A program made the translations under genes and the position numbers. The notes under the pieces were generated by a model. It searched no databases and was not told the origin of the DNA. It was given only the letters and a program-made list of their open reading frames with translations. 64,000 nt of DNA from Colimorpha sp045222795. Lineage in GTDB: Bacteria; Bacteroidota; Bacteroidia; Bacteroidales; P3. The stretch covers positions 42,556 through 106,555 of the forward strand of contig JBGUZF010000075.1 of the NCBI GenBank assembly GCA_045222795.1. Reading direction: 5' to 3'. This document shows, piece after piece, positions 57,742 through 64,000 of the stretch (its first letter is position 1; each line of letters opens with the position of its first letter).

Positions 57742-58131
57742 ATGGCAAAAACTTCAAAACCGACTAAAAAGAGAGTCGTAAAAGTTGAACCTCAGGGAAG
57801 AGCATGCATCTTTGCATCCTTCAACAACGTCATCGTCTCGCTGACGAACAACGCCGGTCAAGTGATTTCTTGGTCGTCTGCTGGAAAAATGGGCTTCCGC
57901 GGATCGAAGAAAAACACTCCGTACGCCGCTCAGATGGCTGCGGAAGATTGCGGCAAAGTTGCTTATGATTTGGGCCTAAGAAAAGTCAAGGTCTTCGTTA
58001 AAGGACCTGGTCAAGGACGTGAATCTGCAATCCGCGCAATCAACACCTGCGGCATCGAGGTTACCGAAATCACCGACATCACCCCGCTGCCTCACAATGG
58101 TTGCCGCCCCCCGAAACGTCGTCGTGTGTAA
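57742..58131 (+). CDS. rpsK: 30S ribosomal protein S11
   Basis: 129 aa from the ATG at 57742; the earlier in-frame start lies in the spacer. ASFNNVIVSLTNNAGQVISW, GFRGSKKNTPYAAQMAAE, and TDITPLPHNGCRPPKRRRV are conserved. Its codons are noticeably less GC-rich than those of neighbouring ribosomal genes. Confidence 0.96.
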   Translation: MAKTSKPTKKRVVKVEPQGRACIFASFNNVIVSLTNNAGQVISWSSAGKMGFRGSKKNTPYAAQMAAEDCGKVAYDLGLRKVKVFVKGPGQGRESAIRAINTCGIEVTEITDITPLPHNGCRPPKRRRV

Positions 58132-58160
58132 TTATTAATCTTTAAAAGAAACGTAAACAA

Positions 58161-58766
58161 ATGGCAAGATACACAGGTCCGAAGACCAAAATAGCAAGAA
58201 AGTTCCACGAGCCTATCTACGGCCCGGACAAGAGCTACGAGAAGAAACCCTACGCCCCCGGAATGCACGGCCAGAACCGTCGCCGCAGCAAGACCTCCGA
58301 GTACGGCATCCAGCTCAACGAGAAACAGAAAGCCAAGTACACCTATGGCATTCTCGAGCGCCAGTTCCGCAAACTCTACAGCGAAGCCTCCCGTCGCGGC
58401 GGCATCACTGGTGAAGAGCTGATGAAACTCATCGAGGCCCGTCTCGACAACGTGGTCTATCGCCTCGGCATCGCCCGCAGCCGCGCACAGGCCCGTCAGC
58501 TGGTTTCCCATCGTCATATCGCCGTCAACGGCAACGTCGTCAATGTTCCCTCCTATTCTCTGCGCGAGGGCGACGTGATTTCCGTGCGCGAACGCAGCCG
58601 TTCGCTCGAGGTCATCACCGATGCTCTGGCTTCGCGTGCCAACAACTACCCGTGGCTCGAGTGGGACGGTGCCAGCATGAGCGGCAAGTTTGTCAGCTAC
58701 CCGCAGCGCAGCGACATCCCCGAGACCATCAACGAGCAGCTTATCGTTGACCTCTATTCGAAGTAA
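58161..58766 (+). CDS. rpsD: 30S ribosomal protein S4
   Basis: 201 aa. MARYTGPKTKIARKFHEP, QLNEKQKAKYTYGILERQFR, and the S4 domain RLDNVVYRLGIARSRAQARQ. Primary 16S-binding protein. Two hairpins lie between it and rpoA. Confidence 0.97.
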   Translation: MARYTGPKTKIARKFHEPIYGPDKSYEKKPYAPGMHGQNRRRSKTSEYGIQLNEKQKAKYTYGILERQFRKLYSEASRRGGITGEELMKLIEARLDNVVYRLGIARSRAQARQLVSHRHIAVNGNVVNVPSYSLREGDVISVRERSRSLEVITDALASRANNYPWLEWDGASMSGKFVSYPQRSDIPETINEQLIVDLYSK

Positions 58767-58767
58767 T

Positions 58768-58807
58768 AGCCTCACAGCGAGGTGACAGTCCTGACAAGGT
58801 GTCAGGA
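58768..58807 (+). promoter_or_regulatory. two hairpins between rpsD and rpoA
   Basis: CCTC-ACAGC-GAGG (about 58770-58782) and TCCTGAC-AAGGT-GTCAGGA (58789-58807) lie in the 73-bp gap. Neither has a T-run. They may modulate readthrough, processing or S4-dependent control of RpoA levels. Confidence 0.5.
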
Positions 58808-58839
58808 TATAAACCAAACAAAGAAAGAAAGGATAACAA

Positions 58840-59832
58840 ATGGCAATTTTATCATTCCAGAAACCCGACAAGGTGGTCATGCTCGAGGCTGACGACTTCC
58901 GCGGCTCTTTTGAATTCCGTCCGCTGGAGCCTGGCTACGGCACTACCATTGGCAACGCTTTGCGTCGCGTCCTTCTCTCTTCGCTCGAAGGCTATGCCAT
59001 CACCTCTGTTCAGATTGATGGCGTCGACCATGAGTTCTCTTCCATCCCCGGTGTTGTCGAGGATATGACCGACATCATCCTGCGCCTGAAGCAGATCCGC
59101 TTCCGCCGTCAGCTTGAGGACACCGACCACGAGAAACTCACCTTCACCGTTAAGGAGCAGACCGTCTTCAAGGCCGGCGACCTCAACAGCAACCTCAACG
59201 GCTTCCAGGTGCTCAATCCCGAACTCGAGATCTGCCACATGGAGCCCAAGACCGAGCTGCGCATCACGCTGACCATCGACAAGGGTCGTGGCTATGTTCC
59301 CGCCGACGAGAACAAGCGCCCCACCGACCCCATCGGTGTCATCGCCATCGACTCCATCCATACCCCCATCAAGAAGGTTATGTATGCCGTCGACGACTAC
59401 CGCGTCGAGCAGCGCACCGACTATGAGAAGCTCACCTTCGACATCGAGACCGATGGTTCCATCCACCCGAAGGAAGCCCTCAAGGAGGCCGCCACGATCC
59501 TCATCCAGCACTTCATGCTCTTCAGCGACGAGCGCATCACGCTCGACGTGGAGCCCAAGCCCGTGCAGGAAGAGTTCGACGAGACCACTACACACATCCG
59601 CCAGTTGCTCAAGACCAAGCTCATCGACCTTGACCTCTCGGTGCGCGCCCTCAACTGCCTCAAGGCAGCCGAAGTCGACACCCTCGGCGACCTCGTGTCG
59701 TTCAATAAGGCCGACCTGCTGAAGTTCCGCAACTTCGGTAAAAAATCGCTTACCGAGCTCGAGAACCTAGTGGCTTCCAAGAACCTCGAATTCGGTATGA
59801 ATGTAGCAAAGTATAAACTTGATAAAGAATAA
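58840..59832 (+). CDS. rpoA: RNA polymerase alpha subunit
   Basis: 330 aa. N-terminal assembly domain: EPGYGTTIGNALRRVLLSSL, GVVEDMTDIILRLK and LTFDIETDGSIHPKEALKEA. C-terminal domain (about 255-330): IDLDLSVRALNCLKAAEVDT, FRNFGKKSLTELENLV, the helix-hairpin-helix that contacts DNA and activators. Confidence 0.98.
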   Translation: MAILSFQKPDKVVMLEADDFRGSFEFRPLEPGYGTTIGNALRRVLLSSLEGYAITSVQIDGVDHEFSSIPGVVEDMTDIILRLKQIRFRRQLEDTDHEKLTFTVKEQTVFKAGDLNSNLNGFQVLNPELEICHMEPKTELRITLTIDKGRGYVPADENKRPTDPIGVIAIDSIHTPIKKVMYAVDDYRVEQRTDYEKLTFDIETDGSIHPKEALKEAATILIQHFMLFSDERITLDVEPKPVQEEFDETTTHIRQLLKTKLIDLDLSVRALNCLKAAEVDTLGDLVSFNKADLLKFRNFGKKSLTELENLVASKNLEFGMNVAKYKLDKE

Positions 59833-59840
59833 GAAAGAAT

Positions 59841-60335
59841 ATGAGACACGGTTGCAAAGTAAATCATCTGTCACGCACCCACGCCCATCGCGTTGCCATG
59901 CTCTCCAACATGGCCACCTCGCTTATCATGCATAAGCGCATCGAGACCACTGTTGCCAAAGCCAAGGCACTCAGAGTATATGTCGAGCCCATCATCAACC
60001 GCTCGAAAGAAGACTCCACCCACAACCGCCGTATCGTCTTCAGCTACCTCCACAGCAAAGAGGCCGTCAACGAGCTCTTCCGCGAGGTATCGCAGAAGGT
60101 GGCCAACCGCCCCGGTGGCTACACCCGCATCCTGAAGACCGGCATCCGTCATGGTGACAACTCTGAGATGTGCATCATCGAGCTCGTCGACTACAACGAG
60201 AACATGCTGAAGGAAACCACCGCCAAGAAGGCCAAGAGCACCCGCCGCTCGCGCGCCAAGAAGGCCGAGGCTCCCGTCGCTGAGGCTCCTGTTGCCGAAG
60301 CTCCCGCCGCCGAGGAAGCTCCCAAGGCTGAGTAG
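59841..60335 (+). CDS. rplQ: 50S ribosomal protein L17 with acidic/basic C-terminal tail
   Basis: 164 aa. HLSRTHAHRVAMLSNMATSL, RIETTVAKAKALRVYVEPII and GGYTRILKTGIRHGDNSEMC are conserved. The last about 38 residues are a low-complexity tail: a Lys/Arg block (KKAKSTRRSRAKK) then repeats of EAPVA, absent from E. coli L17. Last gene of the cluster. Confidence 0.96.
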   Translation: MRHGCKVNHLSRTHAHRVAMLSNMATSLIMHKRIETTVAKAKALRVYVEPIINRSKEDSTHNRRIVFSYLHSKEAVNELFREVSQKVANRPGGYTRILKTGIRHGDNSEMCIIELVDYNENMLKETTAKKAKSTRRSRAKKAEAPVAEAPVAEAPAAEEAPKAE

Positions 60336-60385
60336 TGGCACAATCCTCCATAGAGTGCGTTTCGGCGCCTCTACGGCCAAAAAAA

Positions 60386-60424
60386 AAGACGTCCTGTAGG
60401 GTTTCTACGGGACGTCTTCTTTTG
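60386..60424 (+). terminator. terminator of the S12-to-L17 cluster
   Basis: AAGACGTCC (60386-60394) pairs with GGACGTCTT (60410-60418); the inner TGTAG/CTACG can extend the stem to about 14 bp. T-rich sequence (CTTTTG) follows. It lies 50 bp after the rplQ stop and before a convergent gene. Confidence 0.9.
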
Positions 60425-60435
60425 TGCCGTTGCGA

Positions 60436-61089
60436 CTACTTCCAGCGTAGCGTCTCTATCAGGTGCTCGATGTCGGTCTGTATATACTCCAATACCGGTG
60501 CCAGCGAGTCGTTGTTGGGCGTGCGGTTCAGGTACAACGAACCCCGCAGGAAGTGGCTTGCGCTGTCGGTGAGCCAGAACTGGTAGGTCGAGGCTACCTT
60601 GCTGCCATGCAACAGGTATGTGGTGCCATACACATGGTTCTCATTGTCCTCGTAGCCTTGCTCGTCCACTCCCGAGCTGAACTGGTAGTGCTTCTCCAGC
60701 ATGCGCGACGAGGTGTCGGTCTGTCCGCGCAGGTCGTCGGGGCCGTTGAGGCGCTTGTAGGTGAGGAAGACGACCCCCTGCCACTGCGGGTACACTAGGT
60801 CAATCCACTCCTCGCCCTTGGGGGCATCTTTCTCCTTGAGTTCAACACACTCGTTGGCCTCGAAGGTGAAGGGGAATGTCTTGCAGAATCCGGTAATGGC
60901 AATCATGGTATCGTCACCAAATATGAGTGTGTCGCCGGGGTGGGAGCAGAGACTGTCAACAAGCCAGTAGTTGTGCTCCGGCATATCAATGCGCAGGTAG
61001 GCCTGCGGTTTGGGCGAATAGTTGCCACCGCCGCACGCCGTAAGCAGTGCTACGGTCGCGATGCCAAATAGTATATTCTTGATATTCAT
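60436..61089 (-). CDS. gldD: gliding motility-type lipoprotein GldD
   Basis: 217 aa from the ATG at 61089; upstream in-frame codons lie in a repeat tract. Lipobox LLTAC (Cys19). PKPQAYLRIDMPEHNYWLV near 27-45, WIDLVYPQWQGVVFLTYK, and the C-terminal QFWLTDSASHFLRGSLYLNR and DSLAPVLEYIQTDIEHLIETL match GldD. In gliding Flavobacteria GldD is required for motility and secretion; homologues also occur in non-gliding Bacteroidales. No other gld genes are present here, so gliding should not be inferred. Confidence 0.85.
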   Translation of the reverse strand: MNIKNILFGIATVALLTACGGGNYSPKPQAYLRIDMPEHNYWLVDSLCSHPGDTLIFGDDTMIAITGFCKTFPFTFEANECVELKEKDAPKGEEWIDLVYPQWQGVVFLTYKRLNGPDDLRGQTDTSSRMLEKHYQFSSGVDEQGYEDNENHVYGTTYLLHGSKVASTYQFWLTDSASHFLRGSLYLNRTPNNDSLAPVLEYIQTDIEHLIETLRWK

Positions 61090-61091
61090 AT

Positions 61092-61126
61092 AGCTTTCAA
61101 CTTTCAACTTTCAACTTTCAACTTTT
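61092..61126. repeat. heptamer tract upstream of gldD
   Basis: CTTTCAA repeated four to five times in exact 7-bp steps, between the gldD ATG and the promoter of the divergent short gene. On the gldD strand it provides TTGAAAG words in frame. Confidence 0.92.
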
Positions 61127-61130
61127 TTAG

Positions 61131-61138
61131 TATCTTTG
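61131..61138 (+). promoter_or_regulatory. -7 element of the short methyltransferase-like gene
   Basis: TATCTTTG, only 4 bp before the GTG at 61143, so the transcript would be leaderless. No -33 TTTG at the usual distance; that place is occupied by the heptamer tract. Confidence 0.65.
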
Positions 61139-61142
61139 CAGC

Positions 61143-61496
61143 GTGAACCGCATCGGTCATTTCCTCCGTGCGAAGACGCAGTACAACCTGCACTCGCCTT
61201 TCGTCTACCGCCTCTATACCGAGGTGCTCTTCTCGCATGCCCACGGTCGTGGCCGCTCGTTCGAAGATGTCGTCTGGCGCCTGGAGCGTTATTACAATTC
61301 AACATTCAACATTCAACATTCAACATTGTCTACTCCCGACGGTCTCTTCCTTCTCGTCGACCATCCTCACCGCCACGAGGCACAGTGGCAAGCTCTTGTC
61401 GGCTGTTCCGATTGGCAGGTCACCATTGACCTCTACCGCTGCGGCATCGCCGTTCAGAGTCCGCGGCTCAGCAAGCAGCATTTCCTTTTACGCTGA
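61143..61496 (+). CDS. short methyltransferase-like protein lacking the SAM-binding core
   Basis: 117 aa from a GTG. The N-terminus (FLRAKTQYNLHSPFVYRLYT, about 7-26) and the C-terminus (DWQVTIDLYRCGIAVQSPRL then SKQHFLLR) resemble the two ends of a Bacteroidetes SAM-dependent methyltransferase of about 230-250 aa. The Rossmann core that should lie between is absent. At the junction, residues 52-63 (NSTFNIQHSTLS) are encoded by a heptamer tract (61297-61329). Either an in-frame internal deletion at the repeat or a natural short relative; methyltransferase activity is not expected. Confidence 0.6.
   Translation: MNRIGHFLRAKTQYNLHSPFVYRLYTEVLFSHAHGRGRSFEDVVWRLERYYNSTFNIQHSTLSTPDGLFLLVDHPHRHEAQWQALVGCSDWQVTIDLYRCGIAVQSPRLSKQHFLLR
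61297..61329. repeat. heptamer tract inside the short methyltransferase-like gene
   Basis: ATTCAAC in 7-bp steps, four identical copies, in frame, flanked by sequence resembling the two ends of a longer protein family. Confidence 0.9.
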
Positions 61497-61506
61497 TGCA
61501 CTACAA

Positions 61507-62169
61507 TTAGTGCATCTGGCGGCCGTCGAGCATCGGCACGAAGCTGTAGGTGCCGAACTTCTCCACCAGCCAATCCTTATTGTCTTCACCGTGTTTGGTG
61601 ATGCGCAGCATCTCGTGCTGTTCGTCGCCCAAGGGTATCACCATTATGCCGCCCGTCTTCAGCTGTGCCATCAGCGCGGCGGGTATCTCTGGAGCGCCGC
61701 AGGTCACTATGATGCGGTCATAGGGACCATTGTCGCCTTCGGCCAGGCCCTTATAGCCGTCGCCGAGGTAGCAGCGGGCTGTGATGTGCAGCTCTTTCAG
61801 CAACTTGCGAGTTTTGTCGAAGAGTCCTTTCTGCCGCTCCACGGTGAATACCTTGGCTCCCAGTCGGCATAATACCGCCGTCTGGTAGCCGCTGCCGGTA
61901 CCTATCTCCAGCACCTTCATGTCGGGCTCCACGGCCAGCAGCTGGCTCTGCATTGCCACCGTCGAGGGGTGCGAGATGGTCTGCTCGCAGCCTATGGGGA
62001 AAGCTTTGTCGAGGTATGCCGACGAGTCCAGGGCGCTGTCCATAAACCAATGGCGCGGCACCTCGTTCATGGCCTTCAGCACTCGTTCGTCGCTGATGCC
62101 GCGTTGCCGCAGGTCGTCGACCATCTGCTGGCGTTGGCCTTTATGCTTGTAAGTGTCTATACGGTTCAT
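61507..62169 (-). CDS. pcm: protein-L-isoaspartate O-methyltransferase
   Basis: 220 aa. VLEIGTGSGYQTAVLCRLG (about 86-104) is the SAM-binding motif I, and the substrate-side PIGCEQTISHPSTVA and IIVTCGAPEIPAALMAQLK are typical. It methylates isoaspartyl residues in damaged proteins for repair. Its ATG overlaps the thiL stop by 4 bp. A TSS-side promoter is not visible, consistent with cotranscription from upstream genes. Confidence 0.94.
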   Translation of the reverse strand: MNRIDTYKHKGQRQQMVDDLRQRGISDERVLKAMNEVPRHWFMDSALDSSAYLDKAFPIGCEQTISHPSTVAMQSQLLAVEPDMKVLEIGTGSGYQTAVLCRLGAKVFTVERQKGLFDKTRKLLKELHITARCYLGDGYKGLAEGDNGPYDRIIVTCGAPEIPAALMAQLKTGGIMVIPLGDEQHEMLRITKHGEDNKDWLVEKFGTYSFVPMLDGRQMH

Positions 62170-63227
62170 TCGTCAATGCCTTGGAAGGCCTGTGCGCGCA
62201 GAGTGATGGTAGTGTTCTGTGGCGTCACCATCACGGCGGGCATGCCCTCTTCCGTGATGTGGCCTATGATGTGCACCTCCTTGAGGTCCTTAATCTTGTC
62301 GTAGTCTTTCTGGTTGATGGTGAAGAGCAGTTCATAGTCTTCGCCGCCGTTCAGGGCGCAGCTCACGGGCAGCATGTTCTTGCTCATCTCCGAGCACACG
62401 CGCGAGGTCTGGTAGTCGATGGGCAGGTGCTCCTCGTACACCTCGCAGCCGCAGCCCGAGGCGCGGCAGATGTGCAGCACGCTGTCGGCAAGGCCCTTGC
62501 TCACGTCGGTCATCGACGTGGGCACCACGCCCTGTGCTGCCAGCAGCTTCACGATGTCCATCCTCGGTTCGGGTTTCAGGAAGCGCTCGAGCACGTAGTC
62601 GTAGCCTGCCAGGTCGGGCTGGAAGTTGGGGTCGGCCTGGTAGGTCACCTTCTCGCGCTCCAGCACCAGCAGACCTGCGTAGGCACTGCCGAGGTCGCCG
62701 CTGCAGCACACCAGGTCGTGCAGTTTGGCTCCGCGGCGGTAGGTGATACTGTCGCTCAACACTTCGCCCACGGCGGTAACCGTAAGCACCATGCCTGCAC
62801 GTGAGGTGCCCGTTTCGCCGCCCACAAGGTCGACGCCGTAGCGTTCGCAGCAGAGTCTTAGGCCGGCGTAGAGCTCGTCCAGTGCCTCCACCGAGTAGCG
62901 GTTGCTCACGGCCACGCTTGCCAGCACTTGGCGCGGTGTGCCGTTCATGGCGGCGATGTTGCTGATGGCCACGGCCACTGCCTTGTAGCCGAGGTGTTTC
63001 AGGGGTGTGTACATCATGTCGAAGTTCACGCCCTCCACCAGCGTCTGTGTGGTCACCAGTGTCAGGCGGTCGCCGTCGCCTTTTATCACGGCGCAGTCGT
63101 CTCCTATGCCCGCCACTGTGGTGGCGCACTTCATCTCCATGTCGGCCGTCAGCCGCTCTATCAGGGCCACCTTGCCCATGTGGCTGATCTCGGTTCTTCC
63201 TTCCTGGTATTCCAGATGTTCTTCCAT
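62166..63227 (-). CDS. thiL: thiamine-monophosphate kinase
   Basis: 353 aa from the ATG at 63227; a longer upstream frame overlaps the RNA methyltransferase gene and is rejected. VAGIGDDCAVIKGDGDRLTL (about 39-58) with metal-binding Asp, AISNIAAMNGTPRQVLASVA, GGETGTSRAG and SKGLADSVLHI are ThiL motifs. It makes thiamine pyrophosphate. No TPP riboswitch is visible. Start 3 bp after the upstream stop; ends overlapping pcm. Confidence 0.94.
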   Translation of the reverse strand: MEEHLEYQEGRTEISHMGKVALIERLTADMEMKCATTVAGIGDDCAVIKGDGDRLTLVTTQTLVEGVNFDMMYTPLKHLGYKAVAVAISNIAAMNGTPRQVLASVAVSNRYSVEALDELYAGLRLCCERYGVDLVGGETGTSRAGMVLTVTAVGEVLSDSITYRRGAKLHDLVCCSGDLGSAYAGLLVLEREKVTYQADPNFQPDLAGYDYVLERFLKPEPRMDIVKLLAAQGVVPTSMTDVSKGLADSVLHICRASGCGCEVYEEHLPIDYQTSRVCSEMSKNMLPVSCALNGGEDYELLFTINQKDYDKIKDLKEVHIIGHITEEGMPAVMVTPQNTTITLRAQAFQGIDE

Positions 63228-63229
63228 GT

Positions 63230-63961
63230 TTATCCTATCAGTCTGTCTATCAATATTGCTGTAGCTATCGAAGCATTCAAGCTCTCGGCGGTGCCGCCGA
63301 TGTTGGGTATCAGCACGGGGTGTGTCACCTGTGCCATTGCCTCGGGGCTTATGCCACGGCTCTCGTTGCCTATGAGGAGCACTTTTTGAGTGGGTAGTGC
63401 GTAGTGGATAGTGGGTAGTGGTTGACCTTGTAGCGAGGCGCCGTAGACGGGCATGCCGCAGTTGGCCAGCCACTGGGGCAGATCTACGTAGTCGACCTTG
63501 GTGCGGAACACGGCGCCCATCGAGGCCTGTACCACCTTGGGGTTGTAGCAGCTCACCGTGTCTTTCGAGCATACAATGTGGCGGATGCCGTACCAGTCGG
63601 CCGTGCGCATCATGGTGCCCATGTTGCCGGGGTCTTGGATTCTGTCCAAGGCCAGAACAAGGTGAGAGGTGAGAGGTGAAAGGTGAAAGGTTTTTGGTCG
63701 CTCGACGAGTATCCACACCTGGTTGGGGTTTTTCATGTTGCTAAGGCGTTCCAGCTCGGCTTCCGACACTTCGTAATACTCTTTCCAATTTTCACCTGCA
63801 GCTTTCCACTCTTCCGTGGCGCACACCACGCGAATCGAGAAGCCCGAAGCCAATGCTTCGGCGGCCATCTTGGGTCCTTCGACAACGAATACGCCGTCCT
63901 CGTCGCACCGTTTCTGCATGCGGTACGCCGCCAGTTCCTTCAACTTGTTCTTCGAAATCAT
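63230..63961 (-). CDS. TrmH/SpoU-family RNA 2'-O-methyltransferase
   Basis: 243 aa from the ATG at 63961. N-terminal substrate-binding part (FVVEGPKMAAEALASG) then the SPOUT knot: ALDRIQDPGNMGTMMRTADW, SMGAVFRTKV, LLIGNESRGISPEAMAQV and PNIGGTAESLNASIATAIL with its conserved Asn/Glu. It methylates a ribose in rRNA or tRNA. Two word tracts are inserted in frame: residues about 90-101 just before the ALDRIQDPGN strand and about 180-191 before LLIGNES, both at loops. Confidence 0.9.
   Translation of the reverse strand: MISKNKLKELAAYRMQKRCDEDGVFVVEGPKMAAEALASGFSIRVVCATEEWKAAGENWKEYYEVSEAELERLSNMKNPNQVWILVERPKTFHLSPLTSHLVLALDRIQDPGNMGTMMRTADWYGIRHIVCSKDTVSCYNPKVVQASMGAVFRTKVDYVDLPQWLANCGMPVYGASLQGQPLPTIHYALPTQKVLLIGNESRGISPEAMAQVTHPVLIPNIGGTAESLNASIATAILIDRLIG
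63389..63422. repeat. heptamer tract inside the RNA methyltransferase gene (second)
   Basis: GTGGGTA, GTGCGTA, GTGGATA, GTGGGTA, GTGG in 7-bp steps, encoding PLPTIHYALPT on the minus strand. Confidence 0.88.
63659..63691. repeat. heptamer tract inside the RNA methyltransferase gene (first)
   Basis: GGTGAGA, GGTGAGA, GGTGAAA, GGTGAAA, GG in 7-bp steps, encoding KTFHLSPLTSHL on the minus strand. The same GGTGAAA words occur in the M28-Rieske tract at 38158-38187. Confidence 0.9.
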
Positions 63962-64000
63962 TGCCAATTAATAACGTAATAATGCCGTGGGTATTGCCCA

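Noticed and set aside
60436..61089. Evidence of gliding motility from gldD
   Set aside because: gldD alone occurs in non-gliding Bacteroidales; no other gld or spr genes are in the window.

Overview
The window looks like a chromosomal segment of an uncultured or little-studied Bacteroidales bacterium with fairly high GC. The evidence is as follows. Many genes are preceded by the Bacteroidetes promoter signature TAnnTTTG, several with TTTG or TTG exactly 19 bp upstream. Shine-Dalgarno motifs are rare. Families typical of the phylum are present: DUF4290 beside murA, DUF4954, GldD, a serine palmitoyltransferase, a TonB-dependent receptor with metal-binding partners, and NamZ/DUF1343. The ribosomal cluster also has the Bacteroidetes layout, from S12 to L17 with no tuf gene. 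I saw no tRNA, rRNA, CRISPR array, insertion sequence or intact prophage.

Layout. 1-4.1 kb (all minus strand): a partial sigma-like gene, a sphingolipid pair (serine palmitoyltransferase then a GNAT-fold acyltransferase), and deoC-rpiB. 4.1-4.6 kb: an AT-rich gap from which gene direction diverges, with seven DnaA-box-like 9-mers; it is a candidate replication origin. 4.6-26.8 kb (almost all plus strand): housekeeping genes for NAD (nadA), tRNA quality control, pseudouridylation, murA, a PHP phosphoesterase, nagB, trpS, an S41 protease, a thioredoxin-like lipid- or envelope-facing protein, Fe-S assembly (mrp, nfu), cobalamin adenosylation, TatD, a MATE pump and ribBA. 26.8-41.1 kb (mixed strands, most accessory-like): a secreted C69 peptidase, a three-gene metal-uptake-like operon (Cys-rich protein, TonB receptor, HMA protein), threonine dehydrogenase, clpP, and a tightly coupled run dut-namZ-BroN-zinc ribbon-nitroreductase. 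Facing it are a Rieske-like lipoprotein, a glutaminyl-cyclase-like M28 lipoprotein, EF-P and an SprT-like protein. 41.8-60.4 kb: one unbroken 18-kb cluster with 27 ribosomal proteins, EF-G, SecY, Map, IF-1 and RpoA, starting at a strong promoter and ending at a strong terminator. 60.4-64 kb: gldD, a short methyltransferase-like gene, pcm, thiL and an RNA methyltransferase.

The most unusual property is a dispersed family of short word repeats, mostly 7-8 bp, in tracts of about 30-45 bp. The same 27-bp string occurs at three distant sites, in both orientations. At least eight tracts begin at the stop codon of the upstream gene, and two also supply the start codon of the next gene. Other tracts lie in frame inside genes at likely loops (TatD, DUF4954, an RNA methyltransferase twice). 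One forms the core of the TonB receptor's signal peptide, and one sits where a methyltransferase seems to have lost its SAM-binding core. Two intergenic arrays have an 11-bp period instead. I know of no named system of this kind in Bacteroidales; the closest comparison I can offer is the short tandem heptamer (STRR) repeats described in cyanobacteria.
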